Below, piece after piece: positions 44,189 to 54,063 of a stretch of DNA of 64,000 nt (positions are counted from its first letter, which is position 1; the number at the start of each line of letters is the position of its first letter). A program made the translations under genes and the position numbers. Origin of the DNA: Bacteroidia bacterium (GTDB lineage Bacteria > Bacteroidota > Bacteroidia > Cytophagales > Cyclobacteriaceae); NCBI GenBank assembly GCA_030426345.1, contig JAUHYU010000005.1, positions 1 through 64,000 on the forward strand, read 5' to 3'. The notes below the pieces were generated by a model that searched no databases, was not told the DNA's origin, and saw nothing but the letters and a program-made list of their open reading frames with translations.

Positions 44189-45610
44189 CTAAAATGGTGC
44201 ATATAAATTAAAATAAAGAGCACGTTCCCCTTCAATATTCATGGAATATTCCCACCTCATCACCAGATCATAAAATGAAATGAGGTCAATCCCTACGCCG
44301 CCGCCATAAATGTACTTATCTGTAAATAAGTTATTTTGTTCGTAGCCCGGATAATTCGCTACATATCCTTGGTCGAAGTTCAAAGAGAAATAAGCAGAAA
44401 ATGGGATTTTACTGAACTGCTTCATAGGGATTATTTTGCTGGCATCTGTGTTAAAGGCAAACAACAACTTTTTCAGACTATTCTTTTGGATGATATAATT
44501 CTGCCCCTCAATAATATATCTTTCGTATCCGCGCAGAAAATCCCGTCTCAGTCCTACTGCACTGTAATTATAATATGGTTGATTGGCAGGCGAGGAAACC
44601 TGTCCACTAATGTTGGATGCAAAATAGAATTTTTTACCTAAGTCAAAATATCTGGAATACCTGGCATTAAGATTAAAAATATTGACATCGCCATATATTC
44701 CCAATCCGATCTTATCTGCTTTTACCCTCAGATAAGCCCCGGACAGCGGATATGAAACGAAATCTCGTAAATCCCAAGTGAAACTGTAGGAAAGAGCAAA
44801 ATAACTTTGATTGGTATTACCCGCTGAGAAATAGTTTGGATTTTCCATGGCCACTGTATCGGTAATGTTGGTAGCGGCTTGATGAATACCAAAACTGTGG
44901 GAAGCATAAAAATTAGGCCTGTAAGCCAAAGTGATTCCATTACGCCATTTTTCTCTCAAAACGTCTTCAGAATCCATGAACTGCTGCCGATGCCCTATAG
45001 TGGTATAAGCAATATTTTTGTTGGTGGCATAGTCAACATAAAAGCTTATTCCTAGCTTTTGATTTTTGTCTATATAAGGGACTTGATATGCAATGCTGAA
45101 CATTTTGGTATACCCGAATTGTGCGGTAAGATTTAAAATTTCCCGCCGCCCGCGGAAGTTGTAATGACGTAACTTCAAACCCCAATCCACCCGTGAGAGA
45201 TCTGCATCCTGATTGACCCACCATTCGGTAAAATTCCGATCGGCAAGCTGGAAAATAGGGCTTGGAAAAAAATACCACCGCTCTGATACCCTGATGATGA
45301 TATCCACTTTCTGGTTGGAAAGCTCAACGGTATTGACGTCTACACTTAGGAAAAGTTTAGAGTTTATCAGCTTTCTCTTGTCTGACTGGATTGTTTGAGT
45401 CAGTGATTCCCATGTATAGTATTTTCCATCCTCAAGACTTAGCTCACGTCGGATGATGTGCTCCTTTGTCTTTTTGAATCCTACAATAAATACTTTATCG
45501 ATCTGAACGGTATCCTGCCCAAGGTGGGTTTGGGGCATGGCGGCAAGGGCCTGACAACAATACGTCCCCAGACCAAGACACCCAAATGCTATAAGAAGTG
45601 CGCGTATCAA
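44189..45610 (-). CDS. POTRA/Omp85-family outer-membrane protein
   Basis: The 473-residue protein has a signal peptide (MIRALLIAFGCLGLG to ALA), then a POTRA domain (VFIVGFKKTKEHIIRRELSL, INSKLFLSVDVNTVELSN) and a barrel of about 330 residues of amphipathic strands ending in NLYAPF, the aromatic C-terminus expected for BamA-recognised barrels. It is a short relative of TamA/BamA or the surface-antigen family. The exact function, such as secretion or lipid export, is not evident. It lies between lgt and the S46 peptidase gene on the same strand. Confidence 0.9.
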   Translation of the reverse strand: MIRALLIAFGCLGLGTYCCQALAAMPQTHLGQDTVQIDKVFIVGFKKTKEHIIRRELSLEDGKYYTWESLTQTIQSDKRKLINSKLFLSVDVNTVELSNQKVDIIIRVSERWYFFPSPIFQLADRNFTEWWVNQDADLSRVDWGLKLRHYNFRGRREILNLTAQFGYTKMFSIAYQVPYIDKNQKLGISFYVDYATNKNIAYTTIGHRQQFMDSEDVLREKWRNGITLAYRPNFYASHSFGIHQAATNITDTVAMENPNYFSAGNTNQSYFALSYSFTWDLRDFVSYPLSGAYLRVKADKIGLGIYGDVNIFNLNARYSRYFDLGKKFYFASNISGQVSSPANQPYYNYSAVGLRRDFLRGYERYIIEGQNYIIQKNSLKKLLFAFNTDASKIIPMKQFSKIPFSAYFSLNFDQGYVANYPGYEQNNLFTDKYIYGGGVGIDLISFYDLVMRWEYSMNIEGERALYFNLYAPF

Positions 45611-45699
45611 TTTTCAAAAATATGATAATATTTCATACCCATATTTTAAAGAACATTGTTATGAATGCCCATGGAAAAAATGGACATTTTGCGTACCAT

Positions 45700-46854
45700 T
45701 TATTTGTCAGGGTCAGGTTGTTTCGGTTGTAGCCTTTTCAAATTCATAAGAATTAATATCCCGGCTATCACCAATGGTATTGACAGGACCTGCCCCATAT
45801 TCAAGCTCATGCTATCTTCAAAATCAACCTGGTTTTCCTTAACAAATTCATAGGCAAACCGTAATCCGAACAAGACAATCAGGAACGTGCCAAACAAAAG
45901 CCCTTCTGGGAGTTGCCCTTTTCGTCGTGTCCATAAATAGAATAAGAGCACAAATATTAGGAACGAAGAAATAGATTCATATAGCTGTGCCGGATGCCTT
46001 GCAATGGCCCGTGTTTTGACTATTGCAACCTGATTCCCATGACTATCCTGACTAGTAGTGAATTCTATTGGATGGGTTGGTGGTTCATAAATATGCAAAT
46101 TGATATATGCGTAGTTGCTAAGAATGGTCTTAATGGTAGATCTAGTAAGTTGATCTGCCACGGCAGCACTGTTCACTGCCTTGTTAAAATCCACTTCAAT
46201 ATTTACCGGTACATATCCGTTCTCATCGATAGACCGATCTTTGTCTTTAGAGAAATGCACCTTTTCTATCTGAGGCACATACTCCAGCCTGTCAATCACG
46301 TCCCTTGCAAATACAACTCCTTGTTCCGATCTTGTTGGTATTCCAATGATTTCAGAGTTCAGAAAATTTCCAAAGCGAATAAAACATCCCGTGATCGCTA
46401 CGCAAATCACGATGCGATCAACAACCCACAAATAACTCTGGCCTGGTCTTTTTTGTTTTTTCCATACAAATTTCCCTTTGAGCGGATTGATATCCACCAG
46501 ATAATTGATATACAAATAAATCGCTGTCAATATACCTATCGTTGCTCCGTGGCTAGCTAAGCCTCCTTCCCATGTCTTTAGTATAGAGATTGGGTCTTGG
46601 AGGTAGCGCATGGGTTCATAAAAGATCACATGCCCCAACCTGGCGCCAACTATGGTAAAAATGATCATCCATAAAGTCAGCGAATCCACATCCTTTTCCG
46701 GCTTTCCCTCTTCTCTAAATATTTTGTACATCAACTGCTGGCTAAGGATAAACCCAGCAGCGAACAACAATCCGTACCAACGCACCGGAATGCTTTCAAA
46801 TTGCGGGAAAATTTCGGGGGTTGGAGACCAAATGATGTAACTAAAAATATTCAT
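45700..46854 (-). CDS. lgt: Prolipoprotein diacylglyceryl transferase
   Basis: Lgt transfers diacylglycerol from phosphatidylglycerol to the lipobox Cys of prolipoproteins in the inner membrane. Motifs are FESIPVRWYGLLFAAGF, GARLGHVIFYEP, GGLASHGATIG, the signature CFIRFGNFLNSEIIG and RHPAQLYESISS. At 384 residues it is longer than the Escherichia protein because of about 75 extra residues (around IEKVHFSKDKDRS to EPPTHPIEFT) before the RHPAQLYE block, an insertion common in Bacteroidota Lgt. The many lipoproteins in this window are its expected substrates. It follows nadE by 55 bp. Confidence 0.97.
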   Translation of the reverse strand: MNIFSYIIWSPTPEIFPQFESIPVRWYGLLFAAGFILSQQLMYKIFREEGKPEKDVDSLTLWMIIFTIVGARLGHVIFYEPMRYLQDPISILKTWEGGLASHGATIGILTAIYLYINYLVDINPLKGKFVWKKQKRPGQSYLWVVDRIVICVAITGCFIRFGNFLNSEIIGIPTRSEQGVVFARDVIDRLEYVPQIEKVHFSKDKDRSIDENGYVPVNIEVDFNKAVNSAAVADQLTRSTIKTILSNYAYINLHIYEPPTHPIEFTTSQDSHGNQVAIVKTRAIARHPAQLYESISSFLIFVLLFYLWTRRKGQLPEGLLFGTFLIVLFGLRFAYEFVKENQVDFEDSMSLNMGQVLSIPLVIAGILILMNLKRLQPKQPDPDK

Positions 46855-46909
46855 TCTTTATGCGCATTAAAATTTTTGTGAATATAGGAATATTGGATGG
46901 GAATTGTTT

Positions 46910-48781
46910 TTATAAGTCATCTAATTCGGCCAATTCCTCTAGATACCCTGAAGACAAAATAGGAAATCTGCACCATGTGCGTGGATCCACATTAAAATCA
47001 TCCAGATGGAAAGCAGGGGCGGTTCTTTCCCTTTTCCATTGGTTTCTACACCACAGTGTATAGAATTTTCTGATGTGGGCTTTGAGCAACTCCTGTTCTT
47101 CCAATTTTTGAAAGGTTAATTTTTCAAAGACTTCTTTCGGTGACAACCTATCACGAATTGCCAGTTTTTCAATTTCAACAATTACACGATATGGCATCAG
47201 GTCGTTTTCGTCTGTTTGATGCCGCTCTAGCGGCCTCAGTTCCGCCGTAGGATTGAGGTTGTTTACATAACCAAGGCTCTTGTAACCCAAGGTCTTTTCT
47301 GCCCATACTAGCCACTTCAAAATAAAATGCTTATCCACAGCAGCAATCGGTGCAATGCTCCCGCTGGTATCACCATCCATTGTAGCATAGCCCACATCCC
47401 CTTCGCTACGGTTGGAGGTCACGAGCAAAAGTGCATTCTTAATGTTGGCGAGCATCCAAATGATTGGCGATCTGGTGCGCGCCTGAATGTTTTGCATGGC
47501 CAGATCATCTGTCTCCCAACTAAGATTCCTGCCCAAAACCTGCTCGATCTTGGCAGAATATCCCTTCACCTCCTCATCGATGTTCCAATGGTCAAAATGT
47601 GCTCCAATTTCCATGGCAAGCTCCTTGGCACTTTCCAAGGTTTCAACTGATGAATTCACAGTTCCTTGATAAGCACAATGGAGTAGGTCGTGTACTATAG
47701 CTTTAATTTGTTCATGGATTTTGAGGGCTTTTACCTTCTCAATCAAATGAACCTTGTGAAGCTTGGTTAAGCACTCTTCCACACCAATCTCCGAAATACT
47801 CCTTCGTACCATTTCGGCAACGAGAATAGCGCATGAAGAAGAATCTGCCCCACCGGAGAGTGAAAGTACAAAACCCTTGCTATGGCTTTTTCTGAGATAG
47901 TCAAATAAGGCAAGCGACTCTGCTTGGGTAAAGATATCGTTTTTATCTTCGGACGGAAGAGAATTGAATTTTGCGGAGGGATTCATGTCCATCGGATCAA
48001 TATCTGAAGTAATCAGATTGACGTCCTTGAACGAAAGTTTCTTGTTAAAATGCATCAATCTTCCATGACCGGCAATCACGATTTCACCATCGTAAATCAT
48101 CCTCCCGGCTTCGTTGCCTAGCAAATTAGCATAGATGTAATAACACGAGTATTTTTTGGAACTATCGACTACCAACCTCTCACGAGTGAATGACTTGCCA
48201 AATGCAAAATGACTCGCACTGGGGTTGAGAATTAATTGAATGCCTTTTTTCCGTAGTCTAGTTGCAGGCCGGTCTTTGTGCCAGGCATCTTCGCATATTT
48301 CAAATCCGGTGTGTACACCAAAGAGATCATAAGTTAGGTCGCCAAAAAGCACTGTTTTTCCATGAAAATGGTAGTCGATAGTTTTTCCGGCCTTCCATGG
48401 CATGAACCAACGTGGTTCATAGTGCACTCCGTCATTAGCCAAAAATTGCTTTGCAGTGATGCCAATAATTTCTTGGTCCTTTATTACCACAATACAATTG
48501 TAGGTGCTTTCATCTATTCGGATCGGCAACCCAATAGTCACAGCGATATCTATTGTCCATGGGAGTATACCGGGAAGGAATGAACAAGCTTTTTCTGGAA
48601 GCCAAGAACTTAAGAAAAGATCTTCACATCCATAACCCGTAACGCAAAGCTCAGGTAAGCAAAGAATTTTTACTTCTTCTGACTTTGCTTGAACAATAGC
48701 ATCTTGAATATTTTTGAGATTATTTTCCCAGTGCATGGGAATTTGATTTAGCGCAGCACCTGCAACTTTAATGTTTGCCAT
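46910..48781 (-). CDS. nadE: Glutamine-dependent NAD+ synthetase
   Basis: The 623-residue two-domain enzyme amidates deamido-NAD to NAD+ using glutamine. The N-terminal nitrilase domain has Glu/Lys/Cys triad blocks in CLPELCVTGYGCEDLF, KQFLANDGVHYEPRWF and GFEICEDAWH. The C-terminal synthetase has the PP-loop LSLSGGADSSSCAIL and SNRSEGDVGYATMDGDTSG. A stretch encoding VKALKIHEQ is a dispersed AAAAGCC-AAAATCCATG unit. It lies in the acpP-fabF-rnc-nadE-lgt run with gaps of 27-55 bp. Confidence 0.97.
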   Translation of the reverse strand: MANIKVAGAALNQIPMHWENNLKNIQDAIVQAKSEEVKILCLPELCVTGYGCEDLFLSSWLPEKACSFLPGILPWTIDIAVTIGLPIRIDESTYNCIVVIKDQEIIGITAKQFLANDGVHYEPRWFMPWKAGKTIDYHFHGKTVLFGDLTYDLFGVHTGFEICEDAWHKDRPATRLRKKGIQLILNPSASHFAFGKSFTRERLVVDSSKKYSCYYIYANLLGNEAGRMIYDGEIVIAGHGRLMHFNKKLSFKDVNLITSDIDPMDMNPSAKFNSLPSEDKNDIFTQAESLALFDYLRKSHSKGFVLSLSGGADSSSCAILVAEMVRRSISEIGVEECLTKLHKVHLIEKVKALKIHEQIKAIVHDLLHCAYQGTVNSSVETLESAKELAMEIGAHFDHWNIDEEVKGYSAKIEQVLGRNLSWETDDLAMQNIQARTRSPIIWMLANIKNALLLVTSNRSEGDVGYATMDGDTSGSIAPIAAVDKHFILKWLVWAEKTLGYKSLGYVNNLNPTAELRPLERHQTDENDLMPYRVIVEIEKLAIRDRLSPKEVFEKLTFQKLEEQELLKAHIRKFYTLWCRNQWKRERTAPAFHLDDFNVDPRTWCRFPILSSGYLEELAELDDL

Positions 48782-48814
48782 GGATAATATTCTTAGAAAG
48801 AATGGGCAAATATA

Positions 48815-49531
48815 CTATTCAATATGAAGTTTTTCACAAGATTTCTGCGCGGCATTTTGCTCGGCTTTCTTTTTATTCAGGCCAGTGCCAAAGGCGATGG
48901 GCTCTCCCTCCATCTGAAGCTCCGCCTTGAACTCTCTATTGTGACTAGCTCCTTTTGTCTCGGTAATTACAAATTTCACCTCTTTGCTTTGTCGATGCGC
49001 CCATTCTATGATTTTACTCTTGTAGTTTGGGTTGGTGATGATGATTTTGTCCAAGTCATATTGTTGGCTCAATAATTTGCGAACAATAAACTTTCGTGTC
49101 GCACGATAACCCTTATCGAGGTAAACTGCCCCGACAAGTGCCTCCAATGTATCTCCATAAATGGATTTGTATGCCTGTCGGCTTCTTTTGTTATCAGAGT
49201 ATTCGATGATGTCATTAATGCCAATTTTTTTCGCCACTTGGTTTAGCGCATCGCGATTTACAATTCGGCTCCTGATTTCTGTTAGGAAGCCTTCGTCTTT
49301 AAGTGGGTATTTTTTGAAAAGGTATTCTGCAACGACTGACCCAAGAATGGCGTCTCCGAGATATTCCAATCTTTCGTTGGATTCCCTTAATCCAATTTTA
49401 TTTGGTTTTGCAATAGATCGATGCTGGGTAACTAACTTATAAAGCTCAATATTGCCGGGGGTGATTCCGGCAATGTTTTTCACTGATTGAATTAACTTAC
49501 TATTGTTTTTTGTATGAAAAAACCAACGCAT
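48815..49531 (-). CDS. rnc: Ribonuclease III
   Basis: This double-stranded-RNA endonuclease processes rRNA and mRNA. The catalytic signature is ERLEYLGDAILGSVV with ALVGAVYLDKGY supplying the second acidic site, and the C-terminal dsRNA-binding domain has KKAEQNAAQKSCEKL. At 238 residues it has the normal length. It is located directly after fabF (32 bp), the conserved acpP-fabF-rnc order in bacteria. Confidence 0.97.
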   Translation of the reverse strand: MRWFFHTKNNSKLIQSVKNIAGITPGNIELYKLVTQHRSIAKPNKIGLRESNERLEYLGDAILGSVVAEYLFKKYPLKDEGFLTEIRSRIVNRDALNQVAKKIGINDIIEYSDNKRSRQAYKSIYGDTLEALVGAVYLDKGYRATRKFIVRKLLSQQYDLDKIIITNPNYKSKIIEWAHRQSKEVKFVITETKGASHNREFKAELQMEGEPIAFGTGLNKKKAEQNAAQKSCEKLHIE

Positions 49532-49563
49532 TGAAAATTCCTTGTGTCAAGGGAGACCTATTT

Positions 49564-50814
49564 TTAGTTGAACTTCTTAAAAATTACAGAAAAGTTGTGG
49601 CCGCCAAACCCAAAGGTATTACTTAATGCAGCATTAACTGTTCGCTTTTGTGCCTTATTAAAAGTAAAATTGAGTTTGCCATCAATTTCATCATCATCCG
49701 TAAAGTGATTGATTGTAGGTGGCACTATTTGATTTTCTATCGCTAAGATTGCAGCGAGTGATTCGACAGCCCCTGCCGCCCCCAAAAGATGGCCAGTCAT
49801 GGATTTTGTTGAGCTTATGTTAAGATTATAAGCATGCTCCCCAAAAACACTCTTTACCGCCCTGGTTTCACTGATGTCTCCCAAAGGTGTTGAAGTACCA
49901 TGAACATTGATATAATCGATATCTTCAGGTTGCATATTTGCATCTTCCAAGGCATTTTTCATTACCATGGTTGCTCCATGCCCATCAGGGTGTGGTGCAG
50001 TAATGTGGTATGCATCGGCAGAGAGTCCTCCTCCAACCAATTCAGCATAAATATGCGCTCCTCGGTTTTGTGCATGTTCTAATTCTTCAAGGATTAATGC
50101 GGCACTTCCCTCTCCCAATACAAAACCATCTCTGTCTTTATCAAATGGTCTTGAAGCAGTAGTTGGATCATCGTTTCTTTCAGACAATGCACGCATAGCA
50201 TTAAATCCTCCGATTCCGGCTTCAACGACGGAAGCTTCCGATCCTCCGGAAATCATCACATCAGCTTTACCCAATCGGATATAATTGAAAGACTCTACAA
50301 GAGCGTTGGTGGCAGATGCACAAGCAGACACTGTTGCAAAGTTTGGACCTCTAAATCCATACTTTATACTGATAAAGCCTGAACTTATATCAATAATCAT
50401 TTTAGGAATAAAAAAAGGGTTGAACCTTGGGGTTCCATCACCTTTATTGAAATTGGTAACTTCATCCTGAAAGGAATTAATTCCTCCAATACCAGATCCC
50501 CAAATCACGCCTGCACGATCCAAATTGATTTTGGAAACGTCCAAGCCAGAATTTTCAAATGCTTCCTGTGCGGAGACAACGGCAAAAATACTGAACAGAT
50601 CAAGCTTTCGTGCTTCCTTTCTGTCCAAAAAATCAGTTGGATTGAAATTTTTCACCTCACAGGCAAACTGCGTTTTGAACTTTGAGGCATCAAATCGTGT
50701 GATGGGGGCCGCACCACTAACACCGTCTACCATACCCTGCCAAGTGTCTTTGACATTGTTGCCAAGCGGTGTTAGCGCTCCTAACCCAGTTACTACTACT
50801 CTTTTTAAATTCAT
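49564..50814 (-). CDS. fabF: Beta-ketoacyl-ACP synthase II
   Basis: This condensing enzyme elongates acyl-ACP with malonyl-ACP in fatty-acid synthesis. At 416 residues it has the standard length. The active Cys is in ATVSACASATNALVE, with the two His residues in NVHGTSTPLGD and KSMTGHLLGAAGAVE. The N-terminus RVVVTGLGALTPLGNNV is typical. It follows acpP by 27 bp and is co-transcribed with it. Confidence 0.98.
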   Translation of the reverse strand: MNLKRVVVTGLGALTPLGNNVKDTWQGMVDGVSGAAPITRFDASKFKTQFACEVKNFNPTDFLDRKEARKLDLFSIFAVVSAQEAFENSGLDVSKINLDRAGVIWGSGIGGINSFQDEVTNFNKGDGTPRFNPFFIPKMIIDISSGFISIKYGFRGPNFATVSACASATNALVESFNYIRLGKADVMISGGSEASVVEAGIGGFNAMRALSERNDDPTTASRPFDKDRDGFVLGEGSAALILEELEHAQNRGAHIYAELVGGGLSADAYHITAPHPDGHGATMVMKNALEDANMQPEDIDYINVHGTSTPLGDISETRAVKSVFGEHAYNLNISSTKSMTGHLLGAAGAVESLAAILAIENQIVPPTINHFTDDDEIDGKLNFTFNKAQKRTVNAALSNTFGFGGHNFSVIFKKFN

Positions 50815-50841
50815 AAAAGAATTTTGGTGTTAAAAAGATTC

Positions 50842-51081
50842 TTAGCTTTTAACGTTTTCCTCCAAGTAGGATATTGCTTGACCTACCGTGGCAATATTTT
50901 CAGCCTGATCATCTGGAATGGAGATATTAAACTCCTTTTCAAATTCCATAATCAACTCGACTGTGTCCAGGGAATCCGCTCCCAAATCGTTTGTGAAGCT
51001 AGCCTCAGGAGATACTTCTGATTCCTCTACTCCGAGTTTATCAATAATGATTCCCTTTACTTTTTGTGCAATTTCTGACAT
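50842..51081 (-). CDS. acpP: Acyl carrier protein
   Basis: The 79-residue acidic helical protein carries the phosphopantetheine serine in [17 protein letters not shown]. It shuttles acyl chains for FabF and the other fatty-acid synthesis enzymes. It is the first gene of the fabF-rnc-nadE-lgt run. Upstream on the minus strand there is TTTG followed by TATTTCTTTG about 20 bases later, a poor match to the Bacteroidota promoter. The remaining 235-bp gap to the next gene shows nothing else. Confidence 0.98.
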   Translation of the reverse strand: MSEIAQKVKGIIIDKLGVEESEVSPEASFTNDLGADSLDTVELIMEFEKEFNISIPDDQAENIATVGQAISYLEENVKS

Positions 51082-51316
51082 TTTATTCTGTAGATTTTGT
51101 TAAAACTCAGTGCAAAGAAATACATTTCACATATCATTGCCAAACAATTTTTTTAAACTATGGGTATTTATATGTTTTGAAGGTTATTATGGTCTATTTT
51201 TGGATCAGGATATTTATATTTTACATTTTGATACGATAATATCTTAAAATTGTTCGATCAACGAAAATTTGCAATTTGGCTCCATTTTAGAGCGTAAAGT
51301 TTGTTAGGATTGTGAT

Positions 51317-51745
51317 ATGAAAAAGCAAAAATTAGAGGCAGAAATTGATTATGATTTTTCATTGTTGGCTATTATTTCTGCCAACCGTGATTATAAGTTT
51401 GCATGGCTGATCAACCGCTTGATAGACATTCAATTAAATAAATCCTCAGATATTGAGTTTGACTTCTTAAAGAGCCAAAACCTCATTATTTCCAATTACA
51501 CCTATGAAACAGAAAACAGCAGCATCCAATTGTTAAAAAATAAATCGGTAGACTCTGTTGGAGGGAATGCCGCTTATTTGATGCCTGAATTGAACCGGTT
51601 CGATTATTTAATGCTTGTCAGGGGGTTTGAGGATACCTTTTCAATCGAAGAATTGAAAGCAAAACTTTCTGGCATTTCAAATGTACAGTTCGTACAGATT
51701 TTTCCTGTAGAAAATTTAAAATCTAGAGAAAATCTGATTTTCTAA
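51317..51745 (+). CDS. IPExxxVDY-family protein
   Basis: The 142-residue protein belongs to a Bacteroidota family named for IPExxxVDY; the site here reads MPELNRFDYLML, a variant of the motif. The N-terminus (DYDFSLLAIISANRDYKFAWLIN) is also typical. The function of the family is not known. In many Bacteroidota it lies next to acpP-fabF-rnc, as here (divergent from acpP). It converges on the NFACT gene with 11 bp between stops. Confidence 0.88.
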   Translation: MKKQKLEAEIDYDFSLLAIISANRDYKFAWLINRLIDIQLNKSSDIEFDFLKSQNLIISNYTYETENSSIQLLKNKSVDSVGGNAAYLMPELNRFDYLMLVRGFEDTFSIEELKAKLSGISNVQFVQIFPVENLKSRENLIF

Positions 51746-51756
51746 CTCAACAATTA

Positions 51757-53295
51757 TTAGTTGTCAATTTTCTCAGGAGAGACCAAAACCACTTTTTCCC
51801 TCTCTACGATCACTGCTGCTGCTGGTGCTCCTTTTGCCTTCCGCACATATTTTCTTGGCGTATATAATACCCTGCAAAGTGACTCAGATTTCTTTTTGGA
51901 ATAGAAAGCCGCAAAAGATGCCGCCTTCTCTATCACATTTTGAGGAATATTTTGGTTAGATTTCTTTTTAATGATGACATGTGATCCGGGGCTGTCTTTG
52001 GCATGTAGAAACAGGTCCTCCTTCTTAGCAACTTTAAATGTGAGTATTTCATTTTTGGCTGCATTTTTACCAACCATAATCTCATAGCCGGAGAAATTAA
52101 CTGTGTGATACGGAGGTTCAGCTTTTTTTGGTGCTTGCTTGGCCTTTTTGTCCAATTGCCGAATCATGGAAATTTGATAGATTTCTTCCAACCGGACTTG
52201 CCATTCCTTGACCTGACCTTCTTTCGTTGCGATATTTTTTCTCAAAATATCAATTTCAATCTGCTGTTTCTTAGCTTTCCGGTAGTATTTTTCGGCATTA
52301 TGCTGTGGCGAAAGCATGGATTTTAGATGGATTTTGATAGGCTTTTGGGTATAAAAATCCTTCAAGATAACCTCTGAGGCATGAGGGGGAATCGTATATA
52401 AATTGGCCATAATCAAATCCCCAATCATTTGGTAGTTCGACGCTGACTTTAGCTTCTGGAGTTTGGAGGTACATACATTTATATAGGCATGGCTTTTTTT
52501 TATTTGCGCAAGCAGGGCATTCTGCAAAATGGATTTCTCTTTATTTAACTTAAATGACGTAATATATTTCTTATAAAAAGTATTGACCGCTTCAGTTGGA
52601 ATATCAAACCCCTGATCGCTTTCATCCAATTTATAAACACTCAATTGAGGTAGTTTTCCTTCCTTTTCATTAATATAAAAAGCGGGTTTTTCCAGATAGC
52701 GCAACAAATCGATGAAGCAGGAATACTTTTGTTCCATTTCGAGTTGTGCATATCCCTTTTGTTCAAAATAGGCATCGAAGGCCTTTCCAAAAGTGGGGAT
52801 CAGTTTTTTATAATTACCGTTTGCCTCCTCAAAGGCTTCTACATTACTGGTAATATGATTGGAAATATTAGTGACATCAATGGAACTATCCTGCTTTAAG
52901 TTATTTCTAAATAATCCCAGGACCTTGTCCCCTTGTATTAGTACGATGTTAGATCGGTTTCCGTGCATCTTAAAAAGCATCTGAAATCCATGACTCAGCT
53001 TAAAATAAAAGCTCCGGTCATTTTCGATCTGCACTACGTCAGCAATTTCCAAATCAATAATATCCTGAAATAGATCAACGCTATTCCTTCTGGCGCGATT
53101 AAAAGTTTCTGGAAAAGAAAGACAACAAAAGGATGGCTCAAGATGCGCCTTGATATATTTTTCCTGTTGGTTTTTATAAAGGGCAATCACCAATTCATTT
53201 TTAGCTTGGCTAAAAATCTCACCAATTTTATAACCAATCAACTCATGTTTCAACTGCAGACTGAGCTGTCTGAGGAAGTAAAAATTGTTATGCAT
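51757..53295 (-). CDS. NFACT-family ribosome quality control protein (RqcH-like)
   Basis: The 512-residue protein has the N-terminal NFACT-N domain (HNNFYFLRQLSLQLKHELIG, FQMLFKMHGNRSNIVLI), a coiled-coil middle (RKAKKQQIEIDILRKNIATKE) and the C-terminal NFACT-R domain (DLFLHAKDSPGSHVIIKK, PRKYVRKAKGAPAAAVIVE). RqcH binds obstructed large ribosomal subunits and adds alanine tails to stalled peptides. The N-domain HxH-like diagnostic Asp-Arg pair of RqcH is not clearly visible to me, so the activity is inferred. It begins 3 bp after the MBL gene stop and so belongs to the hybrid-kinase operon. Confidence 0.9.
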   Translation of the reverse strand: MHNNFYFLRQLSLQLKHELIGYKIGEIFSQAKNELVIALYKNQQEKYIKAHLEPSFCCLSFPETFNRARRNSVDLFQDIIDLEIADVVQIENDRSFYFKLSHGFQMLFKMHGNRSNIVLIQGDKVLGLFRNNLKQDSSIDVTNISNHITSNVEAFEEANGNYKKLIPTFGKAFDAYFEQKGYAQLEMEQKYSCFIDLLRYLEKPAFYINEKEGKLPQLSVYKLDESDQGFDIPTEAVNTFYKKYITSFKLNKEKSILQNALLAQIKKSHAYINVCTSKLQKLKSASNYQMIGDLIMANLYTIPPHASEVILKDFYTQKPIKIHLKSMLSPQHNAEKYYRKAKKQQIEIDILRKNIATKEGQVKEWQVRLEEIYQISMIRQLDKKAKQAPKKAEPPYHTVNFSGYEIMVGKNAAKNEILTFKVAKKEDLFLHAKDSPGSHVIIKKKSNQNIPQNVIEKAASFAAFYSKKKSESLCRVLYTPRKYVRKAKGAPAAAVIVEREKVVLVSPEKIDN

Positions 53296-53298
53296 CCG

Positions 53299-54063
53299 TC
53301 AGCACTTTACGGAAAGCCCATCATACGCCAGATACACATTTGAGGGAAGTTCCATAGAAATTTGATCATGTCTTCCCAGATTATGGCTCATATGGGTTAG
53401 GTAGGCTTTTTCGGGCTTCACCTTTGCGATTACCTCAAGGGCTTCCTTCAAGGTAAAATGTGATATATGGTGATTTTTTTGCAGTGCATTCAAAACTAAT
53501 ATTTTAGAACCATATGCCTTTTTGAGTTCATCTTCTGAGATGGCATTTGCATCTGTGATATAGGTCAAATCCTTAATCCGAAAGCCAAAAACAGAAAGTT
53601 TGTGATGCATCACCTCTATAGGCGTGATCGTAATGTTTCCAATTCTGAAAGGTGAATTTTGTATTGGATGTATCTCAAGTTGGGGAATGCCGGGATAGTT
53701 GTTTTCAAACACATAATGAAACTCACGCTTGATCTGATCAATCACCAGCTCATTTCCGTATATCGGCATTGCTTTGTTATATTTCTGATTAAAACTGCGT
53801 ACATCGTCCAATCCTGCCAAGTGGTCGCGGTGCTGGTGAGTAAATAAAATTGCATCCAGTTTTTGTAAGTCAGCGCGCAATACCTGAGCTCTGAAGTCAG
53901 GCCCAGAGTCAATGATGATTTTAAGTTCTTCTGTTTCTATAAGGGCGGAAGTCCTGAGGCGGTTGTCCTTTGGGTTGGTCGATTTGCATACGATGCAATT
54001 ACATGCGATGACGGGTATGCCCTGAGATGTTCCGGTACCCAAAAATGTGATTTTTATACTCAA
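53299..54063 (-). CDS. Metallo-beta-lactamase-fold hydrolase, PhnP-like
   Basis: I chose the TTG start at 54063 (LSIKITFLGTGTSQGIP), which overlaps the upstream stop by 4 bases (TTGA) and begins directly at the fold; the track ORF adds 53 residues that overlap the neighbour gene. It has 254 residues. Zinc motifs are FTHQHRDHLAGLD, HHKLSVFGFRI and YLTHMSHNLGRHD. Cysteines in CNCIVC near the N-terminus resemble the extra zinc site of PhnP phosphodiesterases. The likely substrate is a cyclic phosphodiester or nucleotide, but it is not shown. It is followed by the NFACT gene 3 bp later. Confidence 0.88.
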   Translation of the reverse strand: MSIKITFLGTGTSQGIPVIACNCIVCKSTNPKDNRLRTSALIETEELKIIIDSGPDFRAQVLRADLQKLDAILFTHQHRDHLAGLDDVRSFNQKYNKAMPIYGNELVIDQIKREFHYVFENNYPGIPQLEIHPIQNSPFRIGNITITPIEVMHHKLSVFGFRIKDLTYITDANAISEDELKKAYGSKILVLNALQKNHHISHFTLKEALEVIAKVKPEKAYLTHMSHNLGRHDQISMELPSNVYLAYDGLSVKC